A stretch of DNA of 64,000 nt from Aphanomyces cochlioides (Eukaryota > Oomycota > Saprolegniomycetes > Saprolegniales > Verrucalvaceae). The DNA lies in NCBI GenBank assembly GCA_019828595.1, contig JAHQRK010000028.1:62001-126000 (forward strand). The letters run 5' to 3'. The translations under genes were made by a program, and so were the position numbers. Shown here piece after piece: positions 11,655-20,799 of this stretch (position 1 is the first letter of the stretch; the number at the start of each line of letters is the position of its first letter). Under the pieces are notes generated by a model. That model was not told the DNA's origin, did no database searches, and was given only the letters and a program-made list of their open reading frames with translations.

Positions 11655-11698
11655 ATTAGGGCCTTTGCTCAAAAATAAGGTTAATACAACTCATTTAA
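11655..11698 (+). other. Invariant LINE 3' terminus without poly(A)
   Basis: The last 44 nt end ...AAATAAGGTTAATACAAC then TCATTTAA. The same terminus occurs at 8471, 24987, 28556, 30365, 37191, 43373 and 53842, and inverted at 62324. No copy has a poly(A) or microsatellite tail. GGTTAA here and the final TTAA plus the target CC form an inverted repeat GGTTAA/TTAACC after insertion. Confidence 0.9.
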
Positions 11699-11713
11699 CC
11701 ATGATCCAGAGCC
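11699..11713. repeat. Target-site duplication of P1, right copy
   Basis: CCATGATCCAGAGCC, matching 3801-3815. The host ORF2 of N0 continues from here. Confidence 0.95.
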
Positions 11714-12520
11714 ATGGCGCAATGTTTGACGCTTTGAGATGATACGACAAGCCACGTGGTCAGCCTGTGGAACGTGTGGCATGTGCGTCGCCTTCCAATG
11801 ACGAAGACCCGCCAAGGTGGACGAACAAAAGATGTAGTCGAGTCGGTTGGTGAGTGTGGGACTTGTGAAGGCTCGTGCCACGGGGTTTTGACGGCGAAAC
11901 AGATCCACCAGAGACAAACTGTGCATCCATTGTTCCAGTTGAAGGGTGCCGGCCATGGTGGAGGTACTGGGTCTCAACGAATCCAAATCTTTGTTGAGAG
12001 TGCAGTTGAAATCTCCTCCAACAATGTGGAGCGCATGTGGAGGAAAGTCGCGTGGCAATTCTTCGAAGTAACTTGCTCGTTGTTGGAAGGCTGCCGGCGC
12101 ATAGATATTGTGGAGAACGACTGTCAGTGGACCCAGAGTACATCGCACTTGTAGATAACGACCACGAAGCACTGGGTTGTCATGAGGGACGTGAGTGGCG
12201 TTCTTCAAAGGAGAGTGAGGATGTATCAACGTAGCCAGACCTCCAGTGGCTGGCGACGTGGATACTTCAGGGTAAATAGGCTCTTCAAAGAACAAAGAGC
12301 CTTCGTGGTTTGTGATGCGTTGCCAATGGAACGCAACACGGTCGTGGAGACTTGGCGTGCGGAAACGGGTTTCTTGGATAAAGGAAACGTCGTGAACACT
12401 TGATAGTTTGTCGAGGATGTACCGATGACTGTTGGAGAAGCCATTGGTGTTGAGGGAGATGATTTGTGGGTCCCAGTCCACGAGTTCAGTTGGGACATCG
12501 GAGAAGTTGTTGTCACTCAT
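11699..12520 (-). pseudogene. LINE ORF2 N-terminal (endonuclease) part of N0
   Basis: ATG at 12520, reading left to the P1 target site at 11699: about 274 residues that make up the APE-like endonuclease. All catalytic signatures are present: N in NTNG (about 26), E in QET (about 50), Y in NIYAP (about 140), D and N in GGDFN (170, 172), D in NRLDY (228) and the DH pair (254-255). The frame is open and continues at 3815-2345, so before P1 and N1 inserted this ORF2 was intact at least to residue 759. Confidence 0.88.
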
Positions 12521-12598
12521 CACGAGTACAGATGAAAATGAGTAGAATGGAGGGGTCAGAGGGGAGGTTGAAATGGATTGAAGCAGGGGATAGAAGCC

Positions 12599-13289
12599 TT
12601 AGAGTTGATCGTCCTCCAAATCGAGGGGATCAATTTCGTCGGCGTTTTCATGGAGTGGTGAGCTTTGCTGCAGAGCTCGTCGATGTGGTAATTGTTGGTG
12701 ATGCTTTTGAGCATCGAGATGGCCGACAAGACGGGAGCCGGCAAAGTGAACTTCTCGAGATTGTCGCTGAAGTTTTCGATCAAAGCAAACAGCGACCAGT
12801 CCGTCAAGCAGTTGGTGTCAGGCAATCTTGTTGCTTCTTGGTTCAATAGAACAGTCAGTGCCTCCGAGTTTGTGTAGAGGTCTGGGGCCCGATTTGAGAG
12901 GAATAAGTCAATCGTAGCAAGTGCAAAGAGGATGCGCTTGATCTCTGGTATGTCCGTGGTCAATTCTTCCAAGATTTCTGACGGGTGAATCTTGTATTGA
13001 GCCATGAAGTTGACGTGATGTTTGTAGTTGTGAGGCTTGCCTTGAGCTTTTAACAAAGCCATCTTGCGCTCAATAGTCTTGGTTGCAACAAGTGACTGAA
13101 ACAAACTGAGGTCTTCATCTTGTGCGTACATAGCATGTGCAACGAGCTGAGGATCATCTCGCAAAATGCGTTGACATTCGGTGATACTGCCTTCGACTTT
13201 CTTGTCTCGAATGATCTTCTTCGCCAATTCGAGGTGGGCTGCAGCAGACTTGTTAAGTCGTTGTTTCTTCGCTTTGCCTTTGGTCTTTT
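12599..13289 (-). pseudogene. LINE ORF1 C-terminal fragment of N0, frameshifted
   Basis: C-terminal ~230 residues of ORF1 on the minus strand (KTKGKAKKQRLNK basic stretch, then the helical C-terminal domain). Two extra bases at 12644-12647 (GTTTTC for GTTC) shift the frame just before the end, so the usual acidic tail ending DLEDDQL is replaced. The amino-terminal part is removed by P2. The normal stop (TTA in plus reading) is at 12599-12601. Confidence 0.85.
13277..13289. repeat. Putative target site of P2 (one side)
   Basis: CCTTTGGTCTTTT belongs to N0 ORF1 and lies directly before the truncated plus copy P2. No matching CCTTTGGTC follows any tail in the window, so the other side is lost or outside. 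Confidence 0.5.
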
Positions 13290-14649
13290 CCTTCGATGGC
13301 CAAGGCAATTGTCAAGAAAATGGCTGCATTGACCAAGTCAGTGATAGCAGCATTCAACCCTACTGCTGGTCAGAACATCAAGTCGCCGCATTTGAGAGTC
13401 ATTTTCAAGTCGTCTGCGCCTCCTGCAGTGCTGGTGCCAAAATCCGGCGACGCACTACGCGAAATCACCATTACGGATCCGTCGGGTCAGCCTTTTGTCG
13501 TCGTGTTTCAGCACAAGATCGCTGCTCTGAACAAGACATTGCCTCCGTCGATTGTTTCACGACGTGCAGAGGCCAAGGCTGAAAAAGCGAAGGCAAAAGC
13601 GGCCAAGGCAGCGGCAAAATCTCCTCCGTCAGGAGAAAAAGAACCTGAACATGATGGAGACGATCATGATCAAGACCCTGGAACAAATGCGGAAGGCAAG
13701 GCCGACTCAACTGAGGCATCTGAAGATGGTCAAGATGAACAACCACAGCCAACAGCTCCTTCTCATGGCTCTGATGTCGATATGTCTGGTGACAGCGATC
13801 CCCCTAACAACAATGGACAAGACAAACAACAAGAAGATGTGGAAATGTCTACCAACGAATCGCCCGCTCTTGCTCCACCAAGTGAGCAGCCCAAGAACTC
13901 GCTGGACCTTCAATTGGTAACGGGCTACCGGTCTGGACCAGCTCCAAAACGTACTTTGCCTTCGTCCCCACGTTTGGATCCCCTGCCGACATCCAACCGT
14001 TTTCATATCCTCGAAGAAGACGACGTGGAACTCTCGTTTGAAGACTTTGCAGTGCCTCGAATTGTATTGGAAGATTCAAGTGCGCCACGCCCGAAAAAGA
14101 CCAAAGGCAAAGCGAAGAAACAACGACTTAACAAGTCTGCTGCAGCCCACCTCGAATTGGCGAAGAAGATCATTCGAGATAAGAAAGTCGAAGGCAGTAT
14201 CACCGAATGTCAACGCATTTTGCGAGATGATCCTCAGCTCGTTGCACATGCTATGTACGCACAAGATGAAGACCTCAGTTTGTTTCAGTCACTTGTTGCA
14301 ACCAAGACTATTGAGCGCAAGATGGCTTTGTTAAAAGCTCAAGGCAAGCCTCACAACTACAAACATCACGTCAACTTCATGGCTCAATACAAGATTCACC
14401 CGTCAGAAATCTTGGAAGAATTGACCACGGACATACCAGAGATCAAGCGCATCCTCTTTGCACTTGCTACGATTGACTTATTCCTCTCAAATCGGGCCCC
14501 AGACCTCTACACAAACTCGGAGGCACTGACTGTTCTATTGAACCAAGAAGCAACAAGATTGCCTGACACCAACTGCTTGACGGACTGGTCGCTGTTTGCT
14601 TTGATCGAAAACTTCAGCGACAATCTCGAGAAGTTCACTTTGCCGGCTC
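13290..14649 (+). mobile_element. LINE copy P2, ORF1 fragment
   Basis: 5'-truncated plus copy starting at CCTTCGATGG (ORF1 residue ~516) and ending at CCGGCTC (residue ~968), where a new element 5' end begins at 14652 after two extra bases (AG). It meets the opposite-strand N0 head to head, with no spacer. Confidence 0.85.
13290..14649 (+). pseudogene. LINE ORF1 fragment of P2 (residues ~516-968)
   Basis: The open frame from ATG 13296 (MAKAIVKKM) covers the second half of the conserved block, the Ala/Lys-rich helix, the acidic linkers and most of the C-terminal helical domain. The join to P3 is out of frame and the reading frame stops at 14747 in P3 leader/ORF1 sequence. Carries EASEDGQDEQ where P3 and P4 carry EASGDRQDEQ, so it derives from a different source copy. 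Confidence 0.82.
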
Positions 14650-14651
14650 AG

Positions 14652-17617
14652 ACTTCCGAATTTGCCTCGTACCCCTCAAGTCAAGAAGTTATCAAGTGCC
14701 GCCGCGCTCAAAATGTCCAACGCCAACAGCTGTTCCGAGCTCCGTGAGACCAACACTCACGGAGTCACCATCATTCCAGGTATTGTATCACCTCACCCAC
14801 TTTCGTCGTCCAATCAGGATGGCGGAAGTGGTGTGAGTAATGTCTCTACACCTAACCCTAGGGCCGAAGTGGAGGTCGAGTTCGACCCCAACAGCGTCTC
14901 TGGAGACCAATCTGCGTCTCGCTCCACCAGCGCTTCACCTGGTGCTCCACTCGCCGGAGTTCCAGGGGGGGTCAACCTCAGTGGGTCAGTGGTTGACCCC
15001 CAGACCACTGTCGTTAACTTGTCTAGCGAAGCCCTCACTCAGGAGGGCGAACCACTGGGGCCTTGTGCCTGTGGTGGCTGCTTCCCTGGACTCCAATTGG
15101 AGTCGATCCCCAGTGAAGGCGGCGAGAAAACGGGGTCCATGCCAGCCCTAGAGGCTACGAGGGCCCCCCCTATGGGCACACCCTGCGGTTCTGTCTACTT
15201 CCCCCCAGGGGCCTCTTCGGAGGGGCGGGGGCGGTATCCCGATTTGGGTTCTCGCCGGAGCAATGGTGTACCCCAGTCACCGTGCTGCGGGGATGGCATG
15301 GATTCCCCTTCTACCCCTGTCACTGGGGGTCTGGCCCCGGCCTTTCTCGTGACCAATGGGACTGAGCCAGCAGCCACCAACCGCGTCGCCCCCTGTGCTG
15401 AGCCTCCTAGAACGGGAGAGGAAGAAGAAAAATCTCAAGAGGACGTGGATATGGTCTCTGGAGACGCCGAGGGGAAGGATTCTACTGAAACCGAGGCCTT
15501 AACCGACGAGGGAAATACTCAAATTCACTCGGAGGTTGATGGGTCAGGCGACATTAACGGCCAAGCGAAGCCGTGTGATACTCCTGGAGAAGTTATTCAA
15601 GAGGAACAATCGACAAACAATGACAATGACCAGTCAAATCAAGACATTGTCGACAAATCCGTTGCTCAAGGAAATGGCGCTGTTGACCCTCCTTCCGCGG
15701 CAGACAAAATACAAGGCGATCAAGAGCAACAAAACGCTGAAAAGGCCAATCCATGGACGCAAAAGACTCCCGGCAAGGATTCAGCTTCGTCCAAGAAAGA
15801 TTCCAAGCAAGGCAATGCTCCCAAAGGCGCAAAACACCGCAACACTGGTGCTCATGCTATTGCCGATGACGATATTGCGCGATGCGAGGCCATGGCGGAC
15901 GCATTCTACAAAGACTCTGGTGACATGGACGCCTTCATTGAAAACATTTTGCTCACTCCCCAGTCCCAAGTGTACGAGCTCACAGTCAAGTTGGGCGAAG
16001 CCTACAAGGACTGGTCCGAAAAAGTCATCTGCGATCAATTTGTCAAGGAAAATCCTGGTTCGTTATGGGGCTCCAAATTTCCGAACATTTTGATCCACAA
16101 GAAGAACCCACAGACCATTGTGATCTCAAGTTACAACTTGTCTACGTGCGTGGAAATGGGAGGCACAACGTTTCGACTTGGTGGCAAAGATTTCCTGGTT
16201 CCCAAGTACTCGCGTTATGGCAACAACTACTATGTTACGTTCAACAAGGTCAGTCACCCTTCGATGGCCAAGGCAATTGTCAAGAAAATGGCTGCATTGA
16301 CCAAGTCAGTGATAGCAGCATTCAACCCTACTGCTGGTCAGAACATCAAGTCGCCGCATTTGAGAGTCATTTTCAAGTCGTCTGCGCCTCCTGCAGTGTT
16401 GGTGCCAAAATCCGGCGACGCACTACGCGAAATCACCATTACGGATCCGTCGGGTCAGCCTTTTGTCGTCGTGTTTCAGCACAAGATCGCTGCTCTGAAC
16501 AAGACATTGCCTCCGTCGATTGTTTCACGACGTGCAGAGGCCAAGGCTGAAAAAGCGAAGGCAAAAGCGGCCAAGGCAGCGGCAAAATCTCCTCCGTCAG
16601 GAGAAAAAGAACCTGAACATGATGGAGACGATCATGATCAAGACCCTGGAACAAATGCGGAAGGCAAGGCCGACTCAACTGAGGCATCTGGAGATCGTCA
16701 AGATGAACAACCACAGCCAACAGCTCCTTCTCATGGCTCTGATGTCGATATGTCTGGTGACAGCGATCCCCCTAACAACAATGGACAAGACAAACAACAA
16801 GAAGATGTGGAAATGTCTACCAACGAATCGCCCGCTCTTGCTCCACCAAGTGAGCAGCCCAAGAACTCGCTGGACCTTCAATTGGTAACGGGCTACCGGT
16901 CTGGACCAGCTCCAAAACGTACTTTGCCTTCGTCCCCACGTTTGGATCCCCTGCCGACATCCAACCGTTTTCATATCCTCGAAGAAGACGACGTGGAACT
17001 CTCGTTTGAAGACTTTGCAGTGCCTCGAATTGTATTGGAAGATTCAAGTGCGCCACGCCCGAAAAAGACCAAAGGCAAAGCGAAGAAACAACGACTTAAC
17101 AAGTCTGCTGCAGCCCACCTCGAATTGGCGAAGAAGATCATTCGAGATAAGAAAGTCGAAGGCAGTATCACCGAATGTCAACGCATTTTGCGAGATGATC
17201 CTCAGCTCGTTGCACATGCTATGTACGCACAAGATGAAGACCTCAGTTTGTTTCAGTCACTTGTTGCAACCAAGACTATTGAGCGCAAGATGGCTTTGTT
17301 AAAAGCTCAAGGCAAGCCTCACAACTACAAACATCACGTCAACTTCATGGCTCAATACAAGATTCACCCGTCAGAAATCTTGGAAGAATTGACCACGGAC
17401 ATACCAGAGATCAAGCGCATCCTCTTTGCACTTGCTACGATTGACTTATTCCTCTCAAATCGGGCCCCAGACCTCTACACAAACTCGGAGGCACTGACTG
17501 TTCTATTGAACCAAGAAGCAACAAGATTGCCTGACACCAACTGCTTGACGGACTGGTCGCTGTTTGCTTTGATCGAAAACTTCAGCGACAATCTCGAGAA
17601 GTTCACTTTGCCGGCTC
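14652..17617 (+). mobile_element. LINE copy P3, first 2,966 bp of the element
   Basis: Begins at the true 5' end (ACTTCCG) and stops at CCGGCTC in ORF1, exactly where P2 stops. P4 then begins after TCAG. P3 and the matching part of P4 differ at only one base that I noticed (GACTCTGG at ~15915, GACCCTGG at ~18885) and by the 2-bp CT at the junction, so this is a recent tandem duplication of 2,970-bp period rather than an independent insertion. Confidence 0.85.
14713..17617 (+). CDS. LINE ORF1 of P3, fused in frame to ORF1 of P4
   Basis: ATG at 14713; residues 1-968 of ORF1 are open and read through the junction (LPAL-RLPNLPRTPQ) into the leader and ORF1 of P4, ending at 20721. The combined frame is 2002 codons from this ATG. 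The extra CT at the P3/P4 junction, compared with the P2/P3 junction, is what restores the frame. No known LINE protein has this duplicated form. I read it as a by-product of the tandem duplication; whether it is translated cannot be judged. Confidence 0.7.
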
Positions 17618-17682
17618 TCAGACTTCCGAATTTGCCTCGTACCCCTCAAGTCAAGAAGTTATCAAGTGCCGCCGCGCTCAAA

Positions 17683-20600
17683 ATGTCCAACGCCAACAGC
17701 TGTTCCGAGCTCCGTGAGACCAACACTCACGGAGTCACCATCATTCCAGGTATTGTATCACCTCACCCACTTTCGTCGTCCAATCAGGATGGCGGAAGTG
17801 GTGTGAGTAATGTCTCTACACCTAACCCTAGGGCCGAAGTGGAGGTCGAGTTCGACCCCAACAGCGTCTCTGGAGACCAATCTGCGTCTCGCTCCACCAG
17901 CGCTTCACCTGGTGCTCCACTCGCCGGAGTTCCAGGGGGGGTCAACCTCAGTGGGTCAGTGGTTGACCCCCAGACCACTGTCGTTAACTTGTCTAGCGAA
18001 GCCCTCACTCAGGAGGGCGAACCACTGGGGCCTTGTGCCTGTGGTGGCTGCTTCCCTGGACTCCAATTGGAGTCGATCCCCAGTGAAGGCGGCGAGAAAA
18101 CGGGGTCCATGCCAGCCCTAGAGGCTACGAGGGCCCCCCCTATGGGCACACCCTGCGGTTCTGTCTACTTCCCCCCAGGGGCCTCTTCGGAGGGGCGGGG
18201 GCGGTATCCCGATTTGGGTTCTCGCCGGAGCAATGGTGTACCCCAGTCACCGTGCTGCGGGGATGGCATGGATTCCCCTTCTACCCCTGTCACTGGGGGT
18301 CTGGCCCCGGCCTTTCTCGTGACCAATGGGACTGAGCCAGCAGCCACCAACCGCGTCGCCCCCTGTGCTGAGCCTCCTAGAACGGGAGAGGAAGAAGAAA
18401 AATCTCAAGAGGACGTGGATATGGTCTCTGGAGACGCCGAGGGGAAGGATTCTACTGAAACCGAGGCCTTAACCGACGAGGGAAATACTCAAATTCACTC
18501 GGAGGTTGATGGGTCAGGCGACATTAACGGCCAAGCGAAGCCGTGTGATACTCCTGGAGAAGTTATTCAAGAGGAACAATCGACAAACAATGACAATGAC
18601 CAGTCAAATCAAGACATTGTCGACAAATCCGTTGCTCAAGGAAATGGCGCTGTTGACCCTCCTTCCGCGGCAGACAAAATACAAGGCGATCAAGAGCAAC
18701 AAAACGCTGAAAAGGCCAATCCATGGACGCAAAAGACTCCCGGCAAGGATTCAGCTTCGTCCAAGAAAGATTCCAAGCAAGGCAATGCTCCCAAAGGCGC
18801 AAAACACCGCAACACTGGTGCTCATGCTATTGCCGATGACGATATTGCGCGATGCGAGGCCATGGCGGACGCATTCTACAAAGACCCTGGTGACATGGAC
18901 GCCTTCATTGAAAACATTTTGCTCACTCCCCAGTCCCAAGTGTACGAGCTCACAGTCAAGTTGGGCGAAGCCTACAAGGACTGGTCCGAAAAAGTCATCT
19001 GCGATCAATTTGTCAAGGAAAATCCTGGTTCGTTATGGGGCTCCAAATTTCCGAACATTTTGATCCACAAGAAGAACCCACAGACCATTGTGATCTCAAG
19101 TTACAACTTGTCTACGTGCGTGGAAATGGGAGGCACAACGTTTCGACTTGGTGGCAAAGATTTCCTGGTTCCCAAGTACTCGCGTTATGGCAACAACTAC
19201 TATGTTACGTTCAACAAGGTCAGTCACCCTTCGATGGCCAAGGCAATTGTCAAGAAAATGGCTGCATTGACCAAGTCAGTGATAGCAGCATTCAACCCTA
19301 CTGCTGGTCAGAACATCAAGTCGCCGCATTTGAGAGTCATTTTCAAGTCGTCTGCGCCTCCTGCAGTGTTGGTGCCAAAATCCGGCGACGCACTACGCGA
19401 AATCACCATTACGGATCCGTCGGGTCAGCCTTTTGTCGTCGTGTTTCAGCACAAGATCGCTGCTCTGAACAAGACATTGCCTCCGTCGATTGTTTCACGA
19501 CGTGCAGAGGCCAAGGCTGAAAAAGCGAAGGCAAAAGCGGCCAAGGCAGCGGCAAAATCTCCTCCGTCAGGAGAAAAAGAACCTGAACATGATGGAGACG
19601 ATCATGATCAAGACCCTGGAACAAATGCGGAAGGCAAGGCCGACTCAACTGAGGCATCTGGAGATCGTCAAGATGAACAACCACAGCCAACAGCTCCTTC
19701 TCATGGCTCTGATGTCGATATGTCTGGTGACAGCGATCCCCCTAACAACAATGGACAAGACAAACAACAAGAAGATGTGGAAATGTCTACCAACGAATCG
19801 CCCGCTCTTGCTCCACCAAGTGAGCAGCCCAAGAACTCGCTGGACCTTCAATTGGTAACGGGCTACCGGTCTGGACCAGCTCCAAAACGTACTTTGCCTT
19901 CGTCCCCACGTTTGGATCCCCTGCCGACATCCAACCGTTTTCATATCCTCGAAGAAGACGACGTGGAACTCTCGTTTGAAGACTTTGCAGTGCCTCGAAT
20001 TGTATTGGAAGATTCAAGTGCGCCACGCCCGAAAAAGACCAAAGGCAAAGCGAAGAAACAACGACTTAACAAGTCTGCTGCAGCCCACCTCGAATTGGCG
20101 AAGAAGATCATTCGAGATAAGAAAGTCGAAGGCAGTATCACCGAATGTCAACGCATTTTGCGAGATGATCCTCAGCTCGTTGCACATGCTATGTACGCAC
20201 AAGATGAAGACCTCAGTTTGTTTCAGTCACTTGTTGCAACCAAGACTATTGAGCGCAAGATGGCTTTGTTAAAAGCTCAAGGCAAGCCTCACAACTACAA
20301 ACATCACGTCAACTTCATGGCTCAATACAAGATTCACCCGTCAGAAATCTTGGAAGAATTGACCACGGACATACCAGAGATCAAGCGCATCCTCTTTGCA
20401 CTTGCTACGATTGACTTATTCCTCTCAAATCGGGCCCCAGACCTCTACACAAACTCGGAGGCACTGACTGTTCTATTGAACCAAGAAGCAACAAGATTGC
20501 CTGACACCAACTGCTTGACGGACTGGTCGCTGTTTGCTTTGATCGAAAACTTCAGCGACAATCTCGAGAAGTTCACTTTGCCGGCTCCCGTCTTGTCGGC

Positions 20601-20721
20601 CATCTCGATGCTCAAAAGCATCACCAACAATTACCACATCGACGAGCTCTGCAGCAAAGCTCACCACTCCATGAACGCCGACGAAATTGATCCCCTCGAT
20701 TTGGAGGACGATCAACTCTAA
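17683..20721 (+). CDS. LINE ORF1 protein, complete (1012 aa)
   Basis: A complete open ORF1. Function is inferred from position as the RNA-binding partner of ORF2; no known domain or CCHC knuckle is seen. Residues 1-240 are Ser/Pro/Gly-rich with CACGGC at 118-123. Residues 243-380 are acidic and low complexity. A conserved globular block follows at about 382-604, rich in predicted strands (MGGTTFRLGGKDF, NNYYVTFNKV). Then come an Ala/Lys/Glu helix (605-625), acidic linkers, a basic NLS-like stretch KKTKGKAKKQRLNK (784-797) and a helical C-terminal domain ending DLEDDQL. The motif DV[DE]M recurs at 244, 677 and 698. It can also be read as the second half of the 2002-codon fused frame. Confidence 0.88.
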   Translation: MSNANSCSELRETNTHGVTIIPGIVSPHPLSSSNQDGGSGVSNVSTPNPRAEVEVEFDPNSVSGDQSASRSTSASPGAPLAGVPGGVNLSGSVVDPQTTVVNLSSEALTQEGEPLGPCACGGCFPGLQLESIPSEGGEKTGSMPALEATRAPPMGTPCGSVYFPPGASSEGRGRYPDLGSRRSNGVPQSPCCGDGMDSPSTPVTGGLAPAFLVTNGTEPAATNRVAPCAEPPRTGEEEEKSQEDVDMVSGDAEGKDSTETEALTDEGNTQIHSEVDGSGDINGQAKPCDTPGEVIQEEQSTNNDNDQSNQDIVDKSVAQGNGAVDPPSAADKIQGDQEQQNAEKANPWTQKTPGKDSASSKKDSKQGNAPKGAKHRNTGAHAIADDDIARCEAMADAFYKDPGDMDAFIENILLTPQSQVYELTVKLGEAYKDWSEKVICDQFVKENPGSLWGSKFPNILIHKKNPQTIVISSYNLSTCVEMGGTTFRLGGKDFLVPKYSRYGNNYYVTFNKVSHPSMAKAIVKKMAALTKSVIAAFNPTAGQNIKSPHLRVIFKSSAPPAVLVPKSGDALREITITDPSGQPFVVVFQHKIAALNKTLPPSIVSRRAEAKAEKAKAKAAKAAAKSPPSGEKEPEHDGDDHDQDPGTNAEGKADSTEASGDRQDEQPQPTAPSHGSDVDMSGDSDPPNNNGQDKQQEDVEMSTNESPALAPPSEQPKNSLDLQLVTGYRSGPAPKRTLPSSPRLDPLPTSNRFHILEEDDVELSFEDFAVPRIVLEDSSAPRPKKTKGKAKKQRLNKSAAAHLELAKKIIRDKKVEGSITECQRILRDDPQLVAHAMYAQDEDLSLFQSLVATKTIERKMALLKAQGKPHNYKHHVNFMAQYKIHPSEILEELTTDIPEIKRILFALATIDLFLSNRAPDLYTNSEALTVLLNQEATRLPDTNCLTDWSLFALIENFSDNLEKFTLPAPVLSAISMLKSITNNYHIDELCSKAHHSMNADEIDPLDLEDDQL

Positions 20722-20799
20722 GGCTTCTATCCCCTGCTTCAATCCATTTCAACCTCCCCTCTGACCCCTCCATTCTACTCATTTTCATCTGTACTCGTG

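Larger units (their letters stand above)
3816..11698 (+). mobile_element. LINE copy P1, structurally full length
   Basis: The only copy with both true ends and matching 15-bp target-site duplications visible. It runs from ACTTCCGAATTTG to CATTTAA, 7,883 bp; without the nested insertion P1n and its duplicated target (503 bp) it is 7,380 bp. Order: 61-bp leader, ORF1, 78-bp spacer, ORF2, 3' UTR. There is no poly(A), no LTR and no transposase. P1 sits in the antisense direction inside ORF2 of N0. It is not competent as it stands: ORF1 has a one-base insertion, and ORF2 has the nested insertion plus a frameshift. Confidence 0.95.
11699..13289 (-). mobile_element. LINE copy N0, second segment
   Basis: Rightward continuation of the minus-strand host element interrupted by P1: N-terminal ORF2, the spacer and the C-terminal third of ORF1. 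It is cut at 13289 by the plus-strand copy P2. The bases 13277-13289 (CCTTTGGTCTTTT) are normal ORF1 of N0 and fit the CC-first target rule for P2. The 5' part of N0 does not reappear after P2. Confidence 0.88.
14652..20591 (+). repeat. Tandem duplication of the ORF1 end, two 2,970-bp units
   Basis: Units 14652-17621 and 17622-20591 are nearly identical and share private variants (EASGDRQDEQ, AKHRNTGAH codons GCAAAACACCGC). Each is preceded by CCGGCTC with junction bases AG and TCAG respectively. This is compatible with insertion of a full-length element into ORF1 followed by unequal crossing-over between the nested ORF1 sequences. Confidence 0.8.

Noticed and set aside
3816..11698. DNA transposon with terminal inverted repeats
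   Set aside because: The inverted arms are not both terminal, there is no transposase, the target duplications are 14-17 bp, and endonuclease and reverse transcriptase are present.
14662..20721. A novel giant 2,019-residue protein
   Set aside because: It is two ORF1 copies fused by a recent tandem duplication, and its apparent first codon is TTG. The eukaryotic ATG is at 14713.
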